In this document: positions 1-10,673 of the stretch, in pieces
Numbering within the stretch: position 1 is the first letter of the stretch
Layout: each line of letters begins with the position of its first letter
Assembly (NCBI RefSeq): GCF_003515075.1
Contig: NZ_QWLV01000001.1
Coordinates: 372,001 to 436,000 of the forward strand
Direction of reading: 5' to 3'
Source of the DNA: Sphingomonas gilva
Lineage (GTDB): Bacteria > Pseudomonadota > Alphaproteobacteria > Sphingomonadales > Sphingomonadaceae
DNA: 64,000 nt
Notes under the pieces: model-generated
Told to the model about the DNA's origin: nothing
What the model saw: the letters and a program-made list of their open reading frames with translations, nothing else
The model's database searches: none
Made by a program: the position numbers and the translations under genes

Positions 1-116
1 GTCGGGAGCGCAAACAGCGCGAGCGCGAGCGGCCCGGCGAGCGCGGTGCCGAGACGGAGATGACGGCGAGCGGAAGGGCGCCCGGAAACCGGGCGTGCGG
101 AATGGATAGCAAGCAT
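1..116 (-). CDS. N-terminus of an exported protein (partial)
   Basis: Only the first 38 codons are inside the window; the gene runs off the left edge. The ATG is preceded by a strong ribosome site (AGGGGAG, 6 nt before ATG). The visible protein is a classic export signal: a basic stretch with an RR pair (SARRHLRLG) followed by a hydrophobic Ala/Leu core (TALAGPLALALFALP). The RR pair would fit a Tat signal, but the S/T-RR-x-F-L-K consensus is incomplete. The mature protein is not visible, so no function can be given. The gene is divergent from the mutarotase gene, so another secreted enzyme of the arabinose locus is plausible, but this is only inference from position. Confidence 0.55.
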   Translation of the reverse strand, partial: MLAIHSARPVSGRPSARRHLRLGTALAGPLALALFALP

Positions 117-349
117 CAAGAACTCCCCTTTGGGCCCCTCCCCTCCCGAGGGGGGTTGAGTTCGGTTAAATGCGCCCTGCGGTGCGTTGTTCCAAAGCTG
201 CGACGAAAAAAATCGCTACATACAATTCGTTACGACCTCGAATCGAGGCTGCGCGTCCATCGGGACCGTGTTTTTCGACCATTCCGGAGCAGCATCTGGA
301 TTGTTCAACGATCAGATTTATCTTGCAGCGAAGCGCAATCATTGCCATT

Positions 350-363
350 TGTCTGAGTATAAT
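350..363 (+). promoter_or_regulatory. Arabinose-locus operator copy 1, overlapping a -10 box
   Basis: The motif TGTCTGAGT runs directly into a perfect -10 hexamer TATAAT. The same 9-mer occurs at the promoters of the other arabinose transcription units in this window (around 12.26, 12.46 and 24.21 kb). Overlap with the -10 box suggests repression by steric block. The regulator is inferred to be the GntR/FadR protein encoded at about 18 kb. Confidence 0.6.
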
Positions 364-406
364 GGAAGTGACCAACCTGCACGCCGAACGGGAACCGCGA
401 TCGGGG

Positions 407-1507
407 ATGATCTCCAATTTGGGCACACCGGCATCTGTGGTCATCGCCGAACGCGCGCCTTTTGGCGTGCTCGCGGACGGCCGCCTGGTCGAGCGGGTGA
501 CGCTCGGCAACGGCCGGGGCACGCGCGCCACCATCATCACGCTCGGGGCGACGCTGCAGGCGCTGCATGTTGGGGACCGGGCGGGCGAGCTCGCCGACAT
601 CGTGCTGGGCTATGACACGGCCGCCGAATATCTGGCGCAGCCGCAATATTTCGGGGTGACCGTCGGCCGCTACGCCAATCGCATCGCGGGCGGCCGCTTC
701 ACGCTCGACGGCAGGGCCTATCAGCTTGAGACCAATCATGGCCCCAACCATCTGCACGGCGGTACGGCGGGCTTCGACACGCGGATCTGGACGATCCGCT
801 CGGTCGAGAGCGGGTCCGAGGCCAGGGTGGTGATGGACTATGCCAGCGCCGACGGCGAGGGCGGCTATCCCGGCGCGCTGACCGCGACTGCGACCTATAC
901 GCTCAACGAGGCCGATGAGCTGACGATCGAACATCGCGCGACAACGGACGCGCCGACGATCGTCAACATCACCAACCACAGCTTCTTCAACCTGGCGGGC
1001 GCGGGCTCGGGCGATGTGATGGACCATCGGCTGACGCTCAACGCCGCCGCCTATACGCCCGTCGACGATACGCTGATCCCGACGGTCGCGCGCGCATCGG
1101 TTGCCGGCACGCCCTTCGATTTCCGCGAATCGACGCCCATCGGCGCGCGGATCCGCGACGGCGGCGACGCGCAGCTGAGGATCGGCCGCGGCTACGACCA
1201 TAATTTCGTGATCGACGGCGAATACGGCGCGCTGCGGCCGGCCGCGAGGCTCGAGCATCCCGGTTCGGGGCGGGTGATGGACCTGCTGGTGACTGCGCCG
1301 GGCGTGCAATTCTATTCGGGCAATTTCCTCGACGGCGCCGTCGCCGGCAAGGGCGGCCGCATCTACCGCCAGGGCGACGGGCTGTGCTTGGAGCCGCAGA
1401 CATTCCCCGACGCGCCCAACCGCGCCGATTTCCCTACCGCACGGCTCGATCCGGGGCAGGTCTATTCCAACCGGATGGTTCTGCGCTTTTCCGCCGCGCC
1501 CAATTGA
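407..1507 (+). CDS. galM: Aldose 1-epimerase (mutarotase)
   Basis: Interconverts alpha and beta anomers of free aldoses, feeding the anomer-specific sugar dehydrogenase of this locus. The product is about 366 aa, normal for GalM. Family motifs are present: HGPNHLHGG with the substrate-binding His, [20 protein letters not shown] and, near the C-terminus, [12 protein letters not shown] with the catalytic Glu. No signal peptide, so cytoplasmic. I chose the ATG at 407 because the earlier in-frame ATG at 362 overlaps a TATAAT -10 box; the start is uncertain since neither ATG has a good Shine-Dalgarno. A pentonate dehydratase gene follows 19 bp downstream in the same direction, so the two are probably co-transcribed from the motif-containing promoter at 350-363. 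Confidence 0.88.
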   Translation: MISNLGTPASVVIAERAPFGVLADGRLVERVTLGNGRGTRATIITLGATLQALHVGDRAGELADIVLGYDTAAEYLAQPQYFGVTVGRYANRIAGGRFTLDGRAYQLETNHGPNHLHGGTAGFDTRIWTIRSVESGSEARVVMDYASADGEGGYPGALTATATYTLNEADELTIEHRATTDAPTIVNITNHSFFNLAGAGSGDVMDHRLTLNAAAYTPVDDTLIPTVARASVAGTPFDFRESTPIGARIRDGGDAQLRIGRGYDHNFVIDGEYGALRPAARLEHPGSGRVMDLLVTAPGVQFYSGNFLDGAVAGKGGRIYRQGDGLCLEPQTFPDAPNRADFPTARLDPGQVYSNRMVLRFSAAPN

Positions 1508-1526
1508 TCAGCAGGTCCTTTCCGCA

Positions 1527-3335
1527 ATGACGACCGCCCCTTCCTCCGCCGAAGCGCGCAAGCTCAGATCGCGCGCCTGGTTCGACGATCCGGCCAATGC
1601 CGACATGACCGCGCTCTACCTGGAGCGCTACATGAATTTCGGCCTTGGGCTGGAGGAGCTGCAATCGGGCAAGCCGATCATCGGCATCGCGCAGACGGGC
1701 AGCGACCTTTCGCCCTGCAACCGGCATCACATCGTGCTGGCGGAGCGCGTGCGCGAGGGCATCCGCGAGGCGGGCGGGATCGCCATCGAGTTTCCGGTGC
1801 ATCCCATCCAGGAGACCGGCAAGCGGCCGACCGCGGGGCTCGACCGCAACCTCGCCTATCTGGGGCTGGTCGAGCTGCTGTTCGGCTATCCGATCGACGG
1901 CACGGTGCTGACGATCGGCTGCGACAAGACCACGCCCGCCTGCCTGATGGCGGCGGCGACGGTGAACATCCCGGCGATCGCCTTGTCGGTGGGGCCGATG
2001 CTCAATGGCTGGCACAAGGGCGAGCGGACCGGCTCCGGCACCATCGTGTGGAAGGCGCGCGAGCTGCTCGCCGCTGGAGAGATCGATTACAAGGGCTTCA
2101 TCAAGCTGGTGGCATCATCGGCCCCTTCGACCGGCTTCTGCAACACGATGGGCACGGCGACGACGATGAACTCGCTGACCGAGGCGCTGGGCATGTCGCT
2201 CCCCGGTTCGGCGGCGATCCCCGCGCCGTACCGCGACCGGCAAGAGTGTGCCTATCTGACCGGCAAGCAGATCGTCGAGATGGTCGCGGTCGATCGCAAG
2301 CCGTCCGACGTGATGACGCGCGCGGCGTTTCTCAATGCGATCCGGGTCAACTCGGCGATCGGCGGATCGACCAACGCGCCGATCCATCTGAACGCCATCG
2401 CGCGGCACATGGGTGTCGAGCTCACCATCGACGACTGGGAGGCGCACGGCCGCGACGTGCCGCTGCTGGTCAACCTCCAGCCCGCCGGCGAATATCTCGG
2501 CGAGGATTATTACCGCGCCGGCGGCGTGCCCGCAGTGCTCTCCGAACTCATCGGCCAGGGGCTGATCGACGAGAGCGCGCTGACGGCGAACGGCCGGACG
2601 ATCGGCGACAACTGCCGCGATGCGGCAATCGAGGACGAGCGCGTCATCCGCCGCTTCGCCGATCCGATCCTGCCCGCCGCCGGCCTTTCGGTGCTGCGCG
2701 GCAATCTGTTCACATCGGCGATCATGAAATTGTCGGTGATCACGCCCGAGTTCCGCGAGCGCTATCTGAGCGATCCCGCCGATCCCGATGCGTTCGAAGG
2801 GCCGGTGGTGGTGTTCGACGGGCCCGAGGATTATCACGCGCGGATCGACGATCCCGCGCTCGGCATCGACGAGCGCACGCTCCTGATCATGCGCGGGGCG
2901 GGGCCGATCGGCTATCCCGGCGCGGCCGAAGTCGTCAACATGCGGCCGCCGGTGAACCTGATCAAGGCGGGCGTCCACGCGCTGCCCTGCATCGGCGACG
3001 GGCGGCAATCGGGGACGAGCGGCAGCCCCTCGATCTTGAACGCCTCGCCCGAGGCGGCGGCGGGCGGCGGGCTGGCGCTGCTCCGGACCGGCGACCGCGT
3101 GCGGATCGACCTCGGGAAGGGCGAGGCCAACATGCTGGTCGACGACGCCGAGCTGGCCGAGCGCCGCGCCGCGCTGGAGGCGGCCGGCGGCTACGCCTAT
3201 CCGGCGTCGCAGACCCCCTGGCAGGAGATCCAGCGCGACACGATCGGCCAGGCGGAGACCGGCGCGGTGCTGGAAGGCGCGGTCAAGTACCGGAAGCTGG
3301 CGCAAACGGTCGGCGTGCCGCGGCACAACCACTGA
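1527..3335 (+). CDS. Pentonate dehydratase (L-arabonate/D-xylonate), IlvD/Edd family
   Basis: A 602-aa dehydratase that removes water from an aldonate to give the 2-keto-3-deoxy acid. It closely resembles Caulobacter D-xylonate dehydratase and rhizobial L-arabinonate dehydratase from the N-terminus ([27 protein letters not shown]) to the final PRHNH. The three iron-sulfur cysteines of the family are visible at C64 (LSPCNRHH), C132 (GCDKTTPA) and C205 ([10 protein letters not shown]). Members often accept both L-arabonate and D-xylonate; L-arabinose dehydrogenase, KGSA dehydrogenase and four arabinose-releasing hydrolases in the same locus favour L-arabonate here. It lies 19 bp after galM. The only ribosome-site candidate, AGCAGGT, is weak. 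Confidence 0.9.
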   Translation: MTTAPSSAEARKLRSRAWFDDPANADMTALYLERYMNFGLGLEELQSGKPIIGIAQTGSDLSPCNRHHIVLAERVREGIREAGGIAIEFPVHPIQETGKRPTAGLDRNLAYLGLVELLFGYPIDGTVLTIGCDKTTPACLMAAATVNIPAIALSVGPMLNGWHKGERTGSGTIVWKARELLAAGEIDYKGFIKLVASSAPSTGFCNTMGTATTMNSLTEALGMSLPGSAAIPAPYRDRQECAYLTGKQIVEMVAVDRKPSDVMTRAAFLNAIRVNSAIGGSTNAPIHLNAIARHMGVELTIDDWEAHGRDVPLLVNLQPAGEYLGEDYYRAGGVPAVLSELIGQGLIDESALTANGRTIGDNCRDAAIEDERVIRRFADPILPAAGLSVLRGNLFTSAIMKLSVITPEFRERYLSDPADPDAFEGPVVVFDGPEDYHARIDDPALGIDERTLLIMRGAGPIGYPGAAEVVNMRPPVNLIKAGVHALPCIGDGRQSGTSGSPSILNASPEAAAGGGLALLRTGDRVRIDLGKGEANMLVDDAELAERRAALEAAGGYAYPASQTPWQEIQRDTIGQAETGAVLEGAVKYRKLAQTVGVPRHNH

Positions 3336-3348
3336 ACTTTACAGAGAC

Positions 3349-3490
3349 CCGTTCGTGCTGAGTAAAGACCGAGTAGCGCGTCAGCGCGTATCGAGGGCTC
3401 ATATCGAAGCACCGCGCCGGGCGTGTCCTTCGATACGCCATCTCGATACGCCGCTTGCGCGGCTACTCGACGGCTACTCAGGACGAACGG
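3349..3490. repeat. Intergenic palindromic (REP-like) element between convergent genes
   Basis: Long imperfect inverted repeat: left arm CCGTTCGTGCTGAGTA (3349-3364), right arm TACTCAGGACGAACGG (3475-3490), with further palindromic segments inside (ATCGAAGCACC, CGATACGCC). It fills nearly all the space between two convergent genes. Sequences of the CCGTTCGTCCTGAGTA type are familiar interspersed repeats in sphingomonad genomes (recalled, not searched). It probably also serves as a bidirectional transcription barrier. Confidence 0.7.
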
Positions 3491-3512
3491 ATCAAGCTAA
3501 TGTCATCGCGCT

Positions 3513-4853
3513 CTAGGTGCGCGACAGCCGGTACAGCCCTGCGCCGTGCGGCAGCGTCGGCGCGAAACGATCGGCGAGGGTGCCGGCGTCGGCGTGCGCC
3601 CACAGATCGCGGATGCGCATTGGCCGGGTGAGGCCGAGCTCCCCGCGCGACACGCCGATCTCGGCCGGCGTGTCGCCGATATTGAACAGCGCGAGGTTGG
3701 TGTCGCCGGTGCGCTTGTCGCGCGAGGTCCAGACGACGCGCGCGCCGTCGCGCACGACCTGGCGCGAGGCGGTCGAATGCTGGTCCACCGCGATCAGCGC
3801 GTCATTGGCGAGGAGCGCGAGCGTCGCATCGTCGAGCGCGCGCAGATCGCCGCCCATGATCAGCGGCGACCGCGCGATCGCCCACAGGGTCATCAGCGTG
3901 CGCTGCTCGTCGGGGGTGAAGCGCGTGCGCCGCTCGCCCAGCACGAGCAGCCCCAGCGGCAGCATGTCGGCATCGGGCCACGCGCCTTCGCGGATATGCG
4001 GCGCCCAGTCGGCGAGCCGCTTGAACTGAGACAGCAGCAACGGCCATTCGTCCCAGAAATCGTCGCTCACCCGCCACATATTCGCATGATCGGCGACGTG
4101 CGCCGCGGCGCTGAGCGGGGTCTCGCCGGGCGAGAGGCTGAGGATCATCGGCCGGCCCGACGCGTCGATCGCGCGGCGCACCGCCTCGATCTCGGGCTCG
4201 TTGCGATGATAGGGGCGGCTCAGATCGTCGACCTTGACGAAGTCGACGTCCCACGAGGCGATCAGGCGGAACACGCTGTCATAATAGGCCTGCGCGCCGG
4301 GCCTGGTCATGTCGACGCCGTACATGTCGCCGTTCCACGGGCAGATATTGACGCGGTCGGCGATGTCGCCGCAGCGATGCGGCGTGCCCAGGATCGGCAG
4401 GTTGCGATCGGCGGCGAGGCGCGGCACCCCGCGCATCAGGTGGATGCCGAATTTCATGCCGAGGCCGTGGATATGATCGGCGAGCGGCTTGAACCCCTTG
4501 CCGCCCGCGGCCGAGGGAAAGCGGTTGGGCGCGGGCAGCAGCCGGCCGTTGGCGTCCATCGCCAGCTCCACGCCGACGCGATATTGGTAGCCCGTCGCGC
4601 CCGGCTCGTACCACTGGATGTCGACGGTGAAGACGTCATAGCCGTGCGGCAGCAGCTTCTCGGCCATCACCGCGGCGTTGGCGCGCGCCTGTTCCTCGGT
4701 GATCGTCGTGGCGAAGCTGTCCCAGCTGTTCCAGCCCATCGGCGGCCTGGGGGCGAGCGTGCGGAACGCCGTATCGGGCGCCTTGGTCCGCGCCTGCGCC
4801 GCGATCGGGGCGGCGGCGATGGCGGCGAGAGCCGAACGGCGGGAAATGGTCAT
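3513..4853 (-). CDS. GH27 glycosidase, probable beta-L-arabinopyranosidase
   Basis: A 446-aa retaining glycosidase of the alpha-galactosidase family GH27. Landmarks are PPMGWNSWDSF (residues 38-47), the nucleophile motif FVKVDD (D209) and the acid/base motif RVSDDFWDEW (D265). The sugar-binding motif that reads DDGW or DDCW in alpha-galactosidases is VDIQW here (residues 77-81). As I recall the literature, loss of the second Asp, for example to Ile, marks GH27 beta-L-arabinopyranosidases because the galactose hydroxymethyl is no longer accommodated. This fits the arabinose context. The N-terminus (ISRRSALAAIAAAPIAAQA) is a Tat-like signal, so the enzyme is probably periplasmic. It is last in a six-gene operon; its ATG overlaps the previous stop by 4 bp. 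Family call very sure, specificity inferred. Confidence 0.85.
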   Translation of the reverse strand: MTISRRSALAAIAAAPIAAQARTKAPDTAFRTLAPRPPMGWNSWDSFATTITEEQARANAAVMAEKLLPHGYDVFTVDIQWYEPGATGYQYRVGVELAMDANGRLLPAPNRFPSAAGGKGFKPLADHIHGLGMKFGIHLMRGVPRLAADRNLPILGTPHRCGDIADRVNICPWNGDMYGVDMTRPGAQAYYDSVFRLIASWDVDFVKVDDLSRPYHRNEPEIEAVRRAIDASGRPMILSLSPGETPLSAAAHVADHANMWRVSDDFWDEWPLLLSQFKRLADWAPHIREGAWPDADMLPLGLLVLGERRTRFTPDEQRTLMTLWAIARSPLIMGGDLRALDDATLALLANDALIAVDQHSTASRQVVRDGARVVWTSRDKRTGDTNLALFNIGDTPAEIGVSRGELGLTRPMRIRDLWAHADAGTLADRFAPTLPHGAGLYRLSRT

Positions 4854-7170
4854 TTGGCGGCGGCCTCCAGCGTCCGCACTTCGTAGATGAAGGCGTCGGT
4901 TCCCCGCGTTTCGAAGCGGATGCGGACGGTCTTCCTGCCGCGCGTCAGTTCGGGCGGAATCGGATAGTCGACGCCGACGAAGCGCTTCTCCGGCGGCGTC
5001 GCGCGGCGTTCGGAGGCGAGCAGGACACCGCCGACCGAGATGTCGAAACGCTTGTTCGTCTCCTCGCCCCAATAGAGCACGCGCAGCACGACGGGGCCGT
5101 CGCGCACGGCCATGTCGAACTCCAGCCAATTGCCCTCGCCCCAGGGCAGCTGGCGCGCGCTGCGTCCGGCGAAGGAGAACAGGTCGCTGTGGTTGGACGC
5201 ATAGTCATGGTCGCGCTCGGGCTGCATCTCGCCCAGGTTGATCCGGTCGATCGTGCGCGCCTCTAGCGCCGCCTGCGCGCGCTGCGCGGCGGTGAAGGCG
5301 GCCTCCTCGCGCGCCCATTGCTCCTGGGTGAAGCGCGGAAAATAGACCGCGGTGCGGCGGTCGTACTGCGCGAAGAAGGGAACGAGCGAGAGGGGTGCCG
5401 GCTTCGCGTCGGGCACCGCGAAGCGATGCGCCGCGGCGTCCACCGCCCGCGCGCGGCCGAGCGTGTCCCCGGTGACGAGCGCGGGCGGCAGGCTCTCGAA
5501 TGGGTCGCTCGCCGGGCCGAGATCGGCGGCGAGCACGACGGGGCCGTGAGCGAAAGCGATCATGTCGGGATCGTCGGGCGTCGGCTCGACGCGGAGCGTC
5601 ATCGGCAGGGTCAACGTCACGCGGTCACCCTTGCGCCACGCGCGGTCGATCACGGCATATCCGCCGCGCCGTTCGTACTCTGCCGCTTCGCCGTTCACCG
5701 CCAGCGCCGGGCGCTCGCACCAGCCGGGCAGTCGGATCGCGAGCGCGCGGTCGAGCGCATCGACCGTGAGCGTCACCGTCTCGGAGAAGGGATAGTTCGT
5801 GTCGAGCGCGACGCGGTTGCCTTGCCAGTCGAGCGCGGAGGGGATGAACAGGTTCACATAGAGCGCGGCGTCGTCGTGCCACCAGATCGAATCGCCGTGC
5901 TTGGCATGGCTTTCCAGCCCCGATCCGACGCAGCACCAGAAGCTGTCCTCGGGCGTCGAATAGGTCCGTCGCGCGCCGGCGCTGAGTGGCATGAAATAGA
6001 CGAACATCCCCGTTTCGGGATGCTGGTGCGCCATGATGTGGTTGAGGTGGGTGCGCTCGTAGAAATCGAAATGCGCGGCGTCGGGCCGCCAGCCATAGAG
6101 GTGCCGGGTCAGCTTCAGCATGTTGTAGCTGTTGCACGCCTCGCAGGTGCGCTCGGTGATCGCGGCGGCGATCACGCCGGGCTCGCGGAAATGCTCGCGC
6201 TCCGAATTGCCGCCGATGACATAGCTGTGGCGCTCCACCACCGTGTCGCGGAAGAAGCGCGCGGCGGCGGCGTGGTTGGGATCGCCGGTCAGCTCGTGCA
6301 GGCGGGCAAGGCCGATCAGCTTGGGGATTTGCGTGTTGGCGTGGAGGCCGGGCAGGATGTTGCGGCCGGCGGCGAGCGGATCGAGGATCTTGCGGTCGCG
6401 GATACGCTCGGCGAGGCGAAGCCAGCGCGGATCGCGGGTCAGCGCGTGGGTTTCGGCATAGCTCTCGTTCAGCCCGCCATATTCGGCGGCGAGCAGCTTC
6501 TGCATCGCCGCATCGTCCAGGCCTTCGAGGATCGTCGCGAGATAGCCGGCCATGCCCAGCATCACCGGCCGCGCCTCGGCGATCCCGCCATGGCGCTCGG
6601 CGTCGATCAGCCCGGCATGGACCTTGTGCCAGGTATAGAGCGGCACCCAGCCGCCGTTGATGTCGAAGCCGCCGGTGCGGATATCGCCCTTGCGGATTTC
6701 CTCGAACACGATCTTGCCGTCGATCACCTCACCGTCGCGCTCGACGGTGGTGCCGCCGATATAGCCGTCCCCGTGCGCGGCCTGGATGCGGGCGAGCTCG
6801 GCGACGATCGCGCGGACCCGGTCGCGCGCCGCCGTGTCGCCGGTCTGCGCGAACATCAGCGAGCAGGCGGTCAGATAATGGCCCAGCGTGTGGCCGGCGA
6901 TGCCGCGCGCCTCCCACCCGCCATAGCGTTCGCCCTTGGGCGCGAGGCCGGCGCTCGCATGGAAATTGTGCAGCAGGCGATCGGGCGAGAGCGCCAGCAG
7001 CGTCCTGCGGTTGGTCTCGACCGCGTCGGCGTAGATGGACGGCTTCAGCCGCACCGCACCCAGCGGAACCGGACGGACCTTGATCCGCCCGGCATCCACC
7101 CCGATCCGCGCCCAGCCCGGTGCGGCCAGCGCGCAGACGCTGGCCGAAACGAGGAAGGCGCGCCGCGAGA

Positions 7171-7174
<4 letters not shown>
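4850..7174 (-). CDS. GH127 beta-L-arabinofuranosidase
   Basis: A 774-aa GH127 (DUF1680) enzyme, which releases beta-linked L-arabinofuranose. The zinc/thiolate active site of Bifidobacterium HypBA1 is conserved: E345 and C347 in CEACNSYN, and C414-C415 in FWCCVGSGLE, where the first cysteine is the nucleophile. The helical barrel also shows EARGIAGHTLGHYLTAC near residue 95. A C-terminal beta-sandwich of about 130 residues follows. The GTG start overlaps the GH51 stop (GTGA). The N-terminus ISRRAFLVSASVCALAAPGWA is a good Tat signal, so export of a folded, metal-loaded protein is likely. Substrates of this family include beta-arabino-oligosaccharides on hydroxyproline-rich glycoproteins and terminal residues of pectic polymers. 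Confidence 0.92.
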
Positions 7175-8715
<1,541 letters not shown>

Positions 8716-8737
8716 GTTTCTCTCCCCATTTTGGTGT

Positions 8738-9652
8738 CTATTCCTCGAACGGGCCGACTTCGACGCGGCGGCCGAGCAGATAGGCGTCGGCGACATGCGC
8801 GAAGGGCGTCAGGTCGGCATCGCTTGCGCGGGTGCTCAGGCATTCGGCGAAGCGGCGGTAGAGCCGGGCATATTCCGCCTCGTCGCCGACATCCTGCGCG
8901 ACGCCGTCCACCGCCATTTTCGATGCGCCCATCGACAGTTGCAGATGACCGTCATCGGTCTCGACATCGATGTCCCAGCTTTGCGGGCCGCGCTGGTCGA
9001 AGTCGAACTCGACCGCGACCGGCACGCCGCCGCTGTCAAAGGACAATCTGGCGGCGATCGGCGCGTCGCGGTTGGAGGGGAAGCGCAGCTCCGCCGTCTC
9101 CATCAAGAGCGGGCGCGGCAGGATTCGGGTGATCACCGACAGCGCGTTGATGCCGGGATCGAACACGCCGATGCCCGGCTCCCAGATCCATGCCTGGCCC
9201 GGATGCCAGACGCGGACGTCCTCCTTCCAATTGACCTCGACGCGGCGGATGTTGCGCCCGGCGAGCCACGCCCGCGCCGGCTCGACCGCCGCGGCCTCGC
9301 GCGAATGCCAGGTGACGTGGAGCACACGGCCGGCCCCCGCGACCGCGCGGACGATCGCCTGCGCTTCGCTGAGCGTCGCCGCGGGCGGCTTCTCGATCAT
9401 CACGTCAAGCCCGTGGGCGACCGCCTGCTCGACCAGCGCCAGCCGCCCGCGCGGCGGCGTGCAGATCGAGATCGCCTGCACGTCGGGCACCGCCCGCATC
9501 ATCTCGGCGACGGTGCGGAAGCCCGGCACGCCTTCGGGCGGCCGATGCCCGGTGACCGCGGCGACCAGCTCGAAATCGGGGTTAGCGGCGATATGCGGGA
9601 CGTGCTGGTCGCGCGCGATCTTGCCGATCCCGGCGAGCGCGATGCGAGTCAC
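8738..9652 (-). CDS. L-arabinose 1-dehydrogenase (Gfo/Idh/MocA family)
   Basis: A 304-aa NAD(P)-dependent dehydrogenase, first step of the non-phosphorylating route: L-arabinose to L-arabinono-1,4-lactone. It closely matches the remembered Azospirillum L-arabinose dehydrogenase in distinctive strings: GIGKIARDQH (Rossmann glycines), EKPPAATL (the EKP motif with the catalytic Lys), TWHSREAAAVEPAR, WKEDVRVWHPGQAWIWEPG and GVFDPGINALSVITRILPR. Such enzymes also oxidise D-galactose. No signal peptide; cytoplasmic. The GTG start overlaps the stop of the FAH-family gene (GTGA), giving tight translational coupling. D-galactose 1-dehydrogenase is the main alternative name, but the neighbours argue for arabinose. 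Confidence 0.9.
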   Translation of the reverse strand: MTRIALAGIGKIARDQHVPHIAANPDFELVAAVTGHRPPEGVPGFRTVAEMMRAVPDVQAISICTPPRGRLALVEQAVAHGLDVMIEKPPAATLSEAQAIVRAVAGAGRVLHVTWHSREAAAVEPARAWLAGRNIRRVEVNWKEDVRVWHPGQAWIWEPGIGVFDPGINALSVITRILPRPLLMETAELRFPSNRDAPIAARLSFDSGGVPVAVEFDFDQRGPQSWDIDVETDDGHLQLSMGASKMAVDGVAQDVGDEAEYARLYRRFAECLSTRASDADLTPFAHVADAYLLGRRVEVGPFEE

Positions 9653-10638
9653 AGCGGCAGCACCCTGGCGGAGGCGGGCGCCGCGCGCGTCAGCCGATTG
9701 CGGAGCGGCAGCGTGAAGGGCGCGGCCGACACCTCGAACAGGTCGCCCTCGCGCGTCTCGATCCCGTCGGCAAAGGACAAGGTCGCGGTGCCGAAGAAAT
9801 GGACGTGGATATCGCCCGGCCGGCGGAACAGCGCGTATTTGAAGTGGTGGTGCTCGAGATTGGCGATGCTGTGCGACATGTTCGCCTCGCCCGACAGGAA
9901 GGGCATTTCCCACAGCGTCTCGCCGTCGCGCACGATCCGGCTGGTGCCGCGCACGTCATTGGGCAAGTCCCCGACGAGCAGCTCCGCACCCAGCGCGGCG
10001 GGGCGCAGCTTCGAATGCGCCAGCCAGAGGTAATTGCCCTTCTCGACGATATGGTCGGAGAATTCGTTGGCGAGCGCGAAGCCCAGCCGCCGCGGCGTGC
10101 CGCCGTCATCGATGATGTAGATGCCGGCGATCTCCGGCTCCTCGCTGCCGTCCAGCGCGAAATCGGGCGAGACGAGCGGATCGCCGGGCCCCGCCAGACA
10201 CGATCCGTCGCCCTTGTAGAACCATTCGGGCTGGACGCCTTCGCCGCCGTTCGCGGGCTTTCCGCCTTCGACGCCCATCTGGAACATGCGCATCGAATCG
10301 GTGACCGCGGCGCCGGCCGCCGCCTGGTGCATCTTGTTGCGCCCCTCGGCCGAGCCGAGATGGGTGAGGCCGGTGCCGGTCATGTAGAGATGCGCCGGAT
10401 CGGGATGATCGATCGGCGCGAGCAGGCGGCCGTCGCGCTCGGCCGCGGCAAGGTCGACGGCATCGCCCGCGCGCGCCCGGGCCGCGTCGGCCAGCGAGCG
10501 GCCTTCGGCCAGCGCAGCGAGCGCGAGCGCGTGTACGCTCTCGACCCCCGCGACAGCGGTCGCGACGCCGCCACCGTCCAGCGCGGCGACCGTGCGCCCG
10601 CCCTGGGCATTGCGCAGTTGAACCAGACGTATCGTCAT
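9649..10638 (-). CDS. FAH-fold 2-keto-3-deoxy-L-arabonate dehydratase (AraD1/GguC-like)
   Basis: A 329-aa member of the fumarylacetoacetate hydrolase superfamily of the GguC/AraD1 type. Typical stretches are LYMTGTGLTHLGSAEGRNKM, PEWFYKGDGS, FALANEFSDH and EANMSHSIANLEHHHFKYA. In several proteobacteria such proteins replace the DHDPS-family enzyme that dehydrates 2-keto-3-deoxy-L-arabonate to alpha-ketoglutarate semialdehyde. That role fits exactly between the pentonate dehydratase and KGSA dehydrogenase of this locus, and no DHDPS-type gene is present. A 2,4-diketo-3-deoxy sugar acid hydrolase is an alternative FAH role and would matter for the fucose pathway at 37-46 kb. It sits 35 bp behind KGSA dehydrogenase. 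Fold call strong; exact reaction inferred from context. Confidence 0.78.
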   Translation of the reverse strand: MTIRLVQLRNAQGGRTVAALDGGGVATAVAGVESVHALALAALAEGRSLADAARARAGDAVDLAAAERDGRLLAPIDHPDPAHLYMTGTGLTHLGSAEGRNKMHQAAAGAAVTDSMRMFQMGVEGGKPANGGEGVQPEWFYKGDGSCLAGPGDPLVSPDFALDGSEEPEIAGIYIIDDGGTPRRLGFALANEFSDHIVEKGNYLWLAHSKLRPAALGAELLVGDLPNDVRGTSRIVRDGETLWEMPFLSGEANMSHSIANLEHHHFKYALFRRPGDIHVHFFGTATLSFADGIETREGDLFEVSAAPFTLPLRNRLTRAAPASARVLPL

Positions 10639-10673
10639 TATCCTCCCCTTCGAACCCGGCCTTTGACCGGTGC

